Below are positions 23,487-25,376 of a DNA stretch of 25,376 nt, in pieces. Each line of letters opens with the position of its first letter. The first letter of the stretch is position 1. A program made the position numbers and the translations under genes. The notes beneath the pieces are model-generated. The model ran no database searches and was not told where the DNA came from. It saw only the letters and a list, made by a program, of their open reading frames with translations. The DNA lies in assembly GCA_934434905.1 (NCBI GenBank), contig CAKSAI010000010.1:1-25376 (forward strand). Direction: 5' to 3'. Source of the DNA: an uncultured Lachnospiraceae bacterium. Its GTDB lineage: Bacteria > Bacillota > Clostridia > Lachnospirales > Lachnospiraceae.

Positions 23487-24530
23487 CTACTTATCCCGGC
23501 TTAACTTCATGCAGACAATATAGGTATTCCCCTTAAAATCATAGGGATCCGCCCCATAACCGCTGGCGCAGAAAAGATGCGTCGGCCTTCCTTCTTCATC
23601 AAATAGAACCGACGGACGCTCCAGATTCCCCTGTATCGTCTCTCTGCCATCCGCCCACTTAATCTTCCTGGAATACACCTTTGGATGCGGCGCAATCTCA
23701 AAGTCGATACAGTCATCGCTCTCCGCATAAAATCCGCTTCCCCACTCCCCGGTAATACCGGAAGAGCCGTTCTTGCAGTCATCCTTTGTGATCAGGCAGA
23801 ACTTCTTCCGCCTCTCATCGTACCACAGGAATGGATCCTCAATATGAAAATCCTCGTTATCGAAGTTCAGGATTGGCTGGTCGGACAGCCGCTCAAACCT
23901 TCCATCCGGTCGGTCAGCCACTGCAATTCCCAACTGCAGGGGTTTGCCAATCGCCTGACGGGACTTGTAGATCATATAAGTTTTTCCATTCGGAAGAATC
24001 GCCACCGAAGGATTGGTCGTGATCGTGCAGTCCCAGTAGCTACAGTCTCTCGGCTCAAGAAGCGGTGTATCACGTCTTACAAATTCTCCGTTGATATCAT
24101 CTGCCACGGCAATTCCGATCCGCTTCCGGTTCCAGGTCTCCAGTGCATACGCCTCTGGAATCTCATCCCCGATCCCTGGAATATTTCCGCCATAAGTCGT
24201 TCCCATGTAATAGAGATAGAATTTCCCGTCATATTCCTTGATGCTGGTATTGTGTGTGTTCATTCCGTCAAAATACTGCCGACCGCGGCGGGGAAGCACC
24301 ACGTTCTGAAATTGGTACGGTCCCTCCGGCGTATCGGATACACAGTGAACGATCTCACTGTTAAAGCACCAGTTCCACCCGAATCCCAGCCGTCTATCCC
24401 ACCTGGAGGAAAACATATGGTACTTTCCGCCGGACTTGATCACGGAACAGTCCCACACATAATAATCTTCCATCTCCATTGCCTTGACAGCATTTTCTAC
24501 ATGATATCCGAAATCCTCTGCATGTGTCAT
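23487..24530 (-). CDS. Five-bladed beta-propeller glycoside hydrolase (GH43/GH117-like)
   Basis: This 347-residue cytoplasmic protein has no signal peptide. Five repeats of a blade pattern, an acidic or Asn-Pro start followed by GK-aromatic strands, are visible. They are YVWDCSVIKSGGKYHMF (24-40), HNTSIKEYDGKFYLYYMG (93-110), NPSVAILPNGKTYMIYK (173-189), IEDPFLWYDERRKKFCLI (230-247) and ERPSVLFDEEGRPTHLF near the C terminus. This fits the GH43/GH62/GH117/GH130 type of propeller glycosidase. Asp27, Asp232 and nearby Glu residues are candidate catalytic or binding residues. The exact family and substrate cannot be set by eye. AGGAGG lies 7 nt before the ATG. Its position facing a GH38 mannosidase suggests a glycan-use locus. 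Confidence 0.75.
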   Translation of the reverse strand: MTHAEDFGYHVENAVKAMEMEDYYVWDCSVIKSGGKYHMFSSRWDRRLGFGWNWCFNSEIVHCVSDTPEGPYQFQNVVLPRRGRQYFDGMNTHNTSIKEYDGKFYLYYMGTTYGGNIPGIGDEIPEAYALETWNRKRIGIAVADDINGEFVRRDTPLLEPRDCSYWDCTITTNPSVAILPNGKTYMIYKSRQAIGKPLQLGIAVADRPDGRFERLSDQPILNFDNEDFHIEDPFLWYDERRKKFCLITKDDCKNGSSGITGEWGSGFYAESDDCIDFEIAPHPKVYSRKIKWADGRETIQGNLERPSVLFDEEGRPTHLFCASGYGADPYDFKGNTYIVCMKLSRDK

Positions 24531-24578
24531 ACAGAAACCTCCTAATATTCATTTTTTATTTTCTAATCCATGCTACTT

Positions 24579-24607
24579 ATTTTGCAGGTTTTCTCGAAAT
24601 ATGTCAA
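24579..24607 (-). promoter_or_regulatory. Promoter of the beta-propeller glycosidase gene
   Basis: On the minus strand TTGACA (24602-24607), 17 bp and CAAAAT (24579-24584). The -35 is perfect and the -10 is weak, as in genes that need activation. It lies about 50 bp from the divergent promoter of the ATPase gene. Confidence 0.5.
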
Positions 24608-24634
24608 GGAGAAGCTTTTTAAAAAATGCAGGTT

Positions 24635-24714
24635 AGATTAAAAACGAAAAAAGTGTTGATAAAAACAAAAAAGGTGGGTATAATAGAAACAAATAAAGAT
24701 TAAAAACGGAAAAA
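24635..24714 (+). promoter_or_regulatory. Consensus promoter flanked by two direct repeats
   Basis: TTGATA (24656-24661), a 17-bp spacer and TATAAT (24679-24684) form a near-perfect promoter for the gene at 24739. An 18-bp sequence occurs on both sides: agattaaaaacgaaaaaa (24635-24652) and agattaaaaacggaaaaa (24697-24714), differing at one or two positions. Their start points are 62 bp apart, close to six helical turns, so a protein could bind both on the same face. Promoter is seen directly; operator function is inferred. Confidence 0.7.
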
Positions 24715-24738
24715 TCGTAAATAATCCGGAGGCGTAAT

Positions 24739-25376
24739 ATGAAGATTCTTAGAATTACAGCGCAGGGCTTACCGTTGTTCAAAGAAGAATTAGATATATC
24801 TTTCTTTGCGAAGCAGCGAGTTGCAGATGATGACAAAGATTTATTGCATCCACTTTTTTCAAATGTATACGTAAATTGTTCCAATGCGTTTATTGGGATT
24901 AATGCGTCAGGCAAAACCTCCGTACTGAAGGTTATTTTGTTGGCATTGAATTTATTGAATAATCAGCCAATTAACCACATTGAAACAAAGGATATTCTGG
25001 GAGATACAGACAATGCAGTTATCAATACTTATTTTCATTCAGAAACGAAGGAAATCTGTAGGCTGGAAACCGTCATTATATCAGAAAAGTCAAAAACAGA
25101 TTCGACCTACTATAAAATAGTGAAGGAAATCTTGTGGGCAAAGCCACAGGATTCAGTGGTTGCAAGAAAGAATTTGACAGACTTTTCTGCTTATGAACCG
25201 ATTGCAATTCGTAAGGAGGAAGAGTATTTATCAGATGATGTAAGTATTATTATTGCTTATAATAAGAAAAAGAAAGAGCAAATGAACATTGTCAGTCTCT
25301 TATCTTTTACCAATATCAACGTTTTGCCATTTTCGGATGAAATACCGATAGAAGTTATTTCCTTCTTAGATTCTAC
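24739..25376 (+). CDS. AAA family P-loop ATPase (OLD/RecF/SMC-like), cut by the window edge
   Basis: The first 212 codons are visible and the frame is open at the edge. It starts MKILRITAQGLPLFKEELDI, the usual first strand of RecF/OLD-type ATPases, and has a Walker A loop FIGINASGKTSVLKVILLAL at about 52-71. The region after this is lysine-rich and shows no motif I can name; Walker B and signature motifs would lie beyond the edge. Codon use is AT-rich compared with its neighbours, typical of accessory genes. GGAGG lies 6 nt before the ATG. Such ATPases often form part of anti-phage modules with a TOPRIM or other effector, but none can be seen here, so a defence role is only a possibility. 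Confidence 0.8.
   Translation, partial: MKILRITAQGLPLFKEELDISFFAKQRVADDDKDLLHPLFSNVYVNCSNAFIGINASGKTSVLKVILLALNLLNNQPINHIETKDILGDTDNAVINTYFHSETKEICRLETVIISEKSKTDSTYYKIVKEILWAKPQDSVVARKNLTDFSAYEPIAIRKEEEYLSDDVSIIIAYNKKKKEQMNIVSLLSFTNINVLPFSDEIPIEVISFLDS

Noticed and set aside
24633..24914. 93-codon minus-strand frame at the right end
   Set aside because: It overlaps the consensus promoter and the P-loop coding region of the ATPase. Its translation is low complexity.

Overview
The window looks like chromosomal DNA of a Lachnospiraceae-type gut Clostridia. The reasons are the protein sequences themselves (GlnRS, ArgJ/ArgB/ArgC/ArgD, a GerMN lipoprotein, ComEC), strong AGGAGG-type ribosome binding sites, sigma-A promoters with 17-bp spacers, and a mixed-GC core with AT-rich accessory edges. 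This placement is inference; no marker gene fixes the genus. I saw no rRNA, tRNA, CRISPR array, transposase or phage gene.

Layout. (1) 1-8400, minus strand: a competence/two-component block transcribed comEA-like lipoprotein > response regulator > sensor kinase > GerMN lipoprotein > comEC, with gaps of 8-37 nt. It is followed by an orphan HicB-type antitoxin with its own consensus promoter, then holA (DNA polymerase III delta). The response regulator is interrupted by an in-frame TAG at codon 82. (2) 8400-13863, minus strand: an arginine block argC > decayed GNAT acetyltransferase > argJ > argB > argD > small YdcZ-type DMT transporter. It faces argG (plus strand, 14175-15401) across a 395-nt divergent region. 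That region holds two promoters with ArgR-box-like sequences and, between them, a 145-nt multi-stem palindromic element; a truncated end of the same element lies at 8359-8385. (3) 15545-20850: an AAA-ATPase-like/PD-(D/E)XK protein, a MocR-type GntR/aminotransferase regulator carrying a 36-nt in-frame tandem repeat, and glnS, all on the minus strand. (4) 21012-24607: a GH38 alpha-mannosidase (plus) converging on a five-bladed beta-propeller glycosidase (minus), with a strong terminator between them. (5) 24635-25376: an AT-rich P-loop ATPase (OLD/RecF/SMC-like) cut by the window edge. It is driven by a consensus promoter flanked by two direct repeats and may be the start of a defence or other accessory locus.

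How the genes work together. comEA and comEC are the DNA receptor and channel of DNA uptake, and the embedded two-component system and GerMN lipoprotein look co-transcribed with them. The arg genes run from glutamate to acetylornithine and ornithine (argJ, argB, argC, argD) and on to argininosuccinate (argG); argF and argH are not in the window. The two glycosidases suggest glycan degradation. The observations I consider most worth checking are the broken response regulator, the gutted acetyltransferase between argC and argJ, the dispersed structured palindrome, and the edge ATPase with its operator-like repeats.
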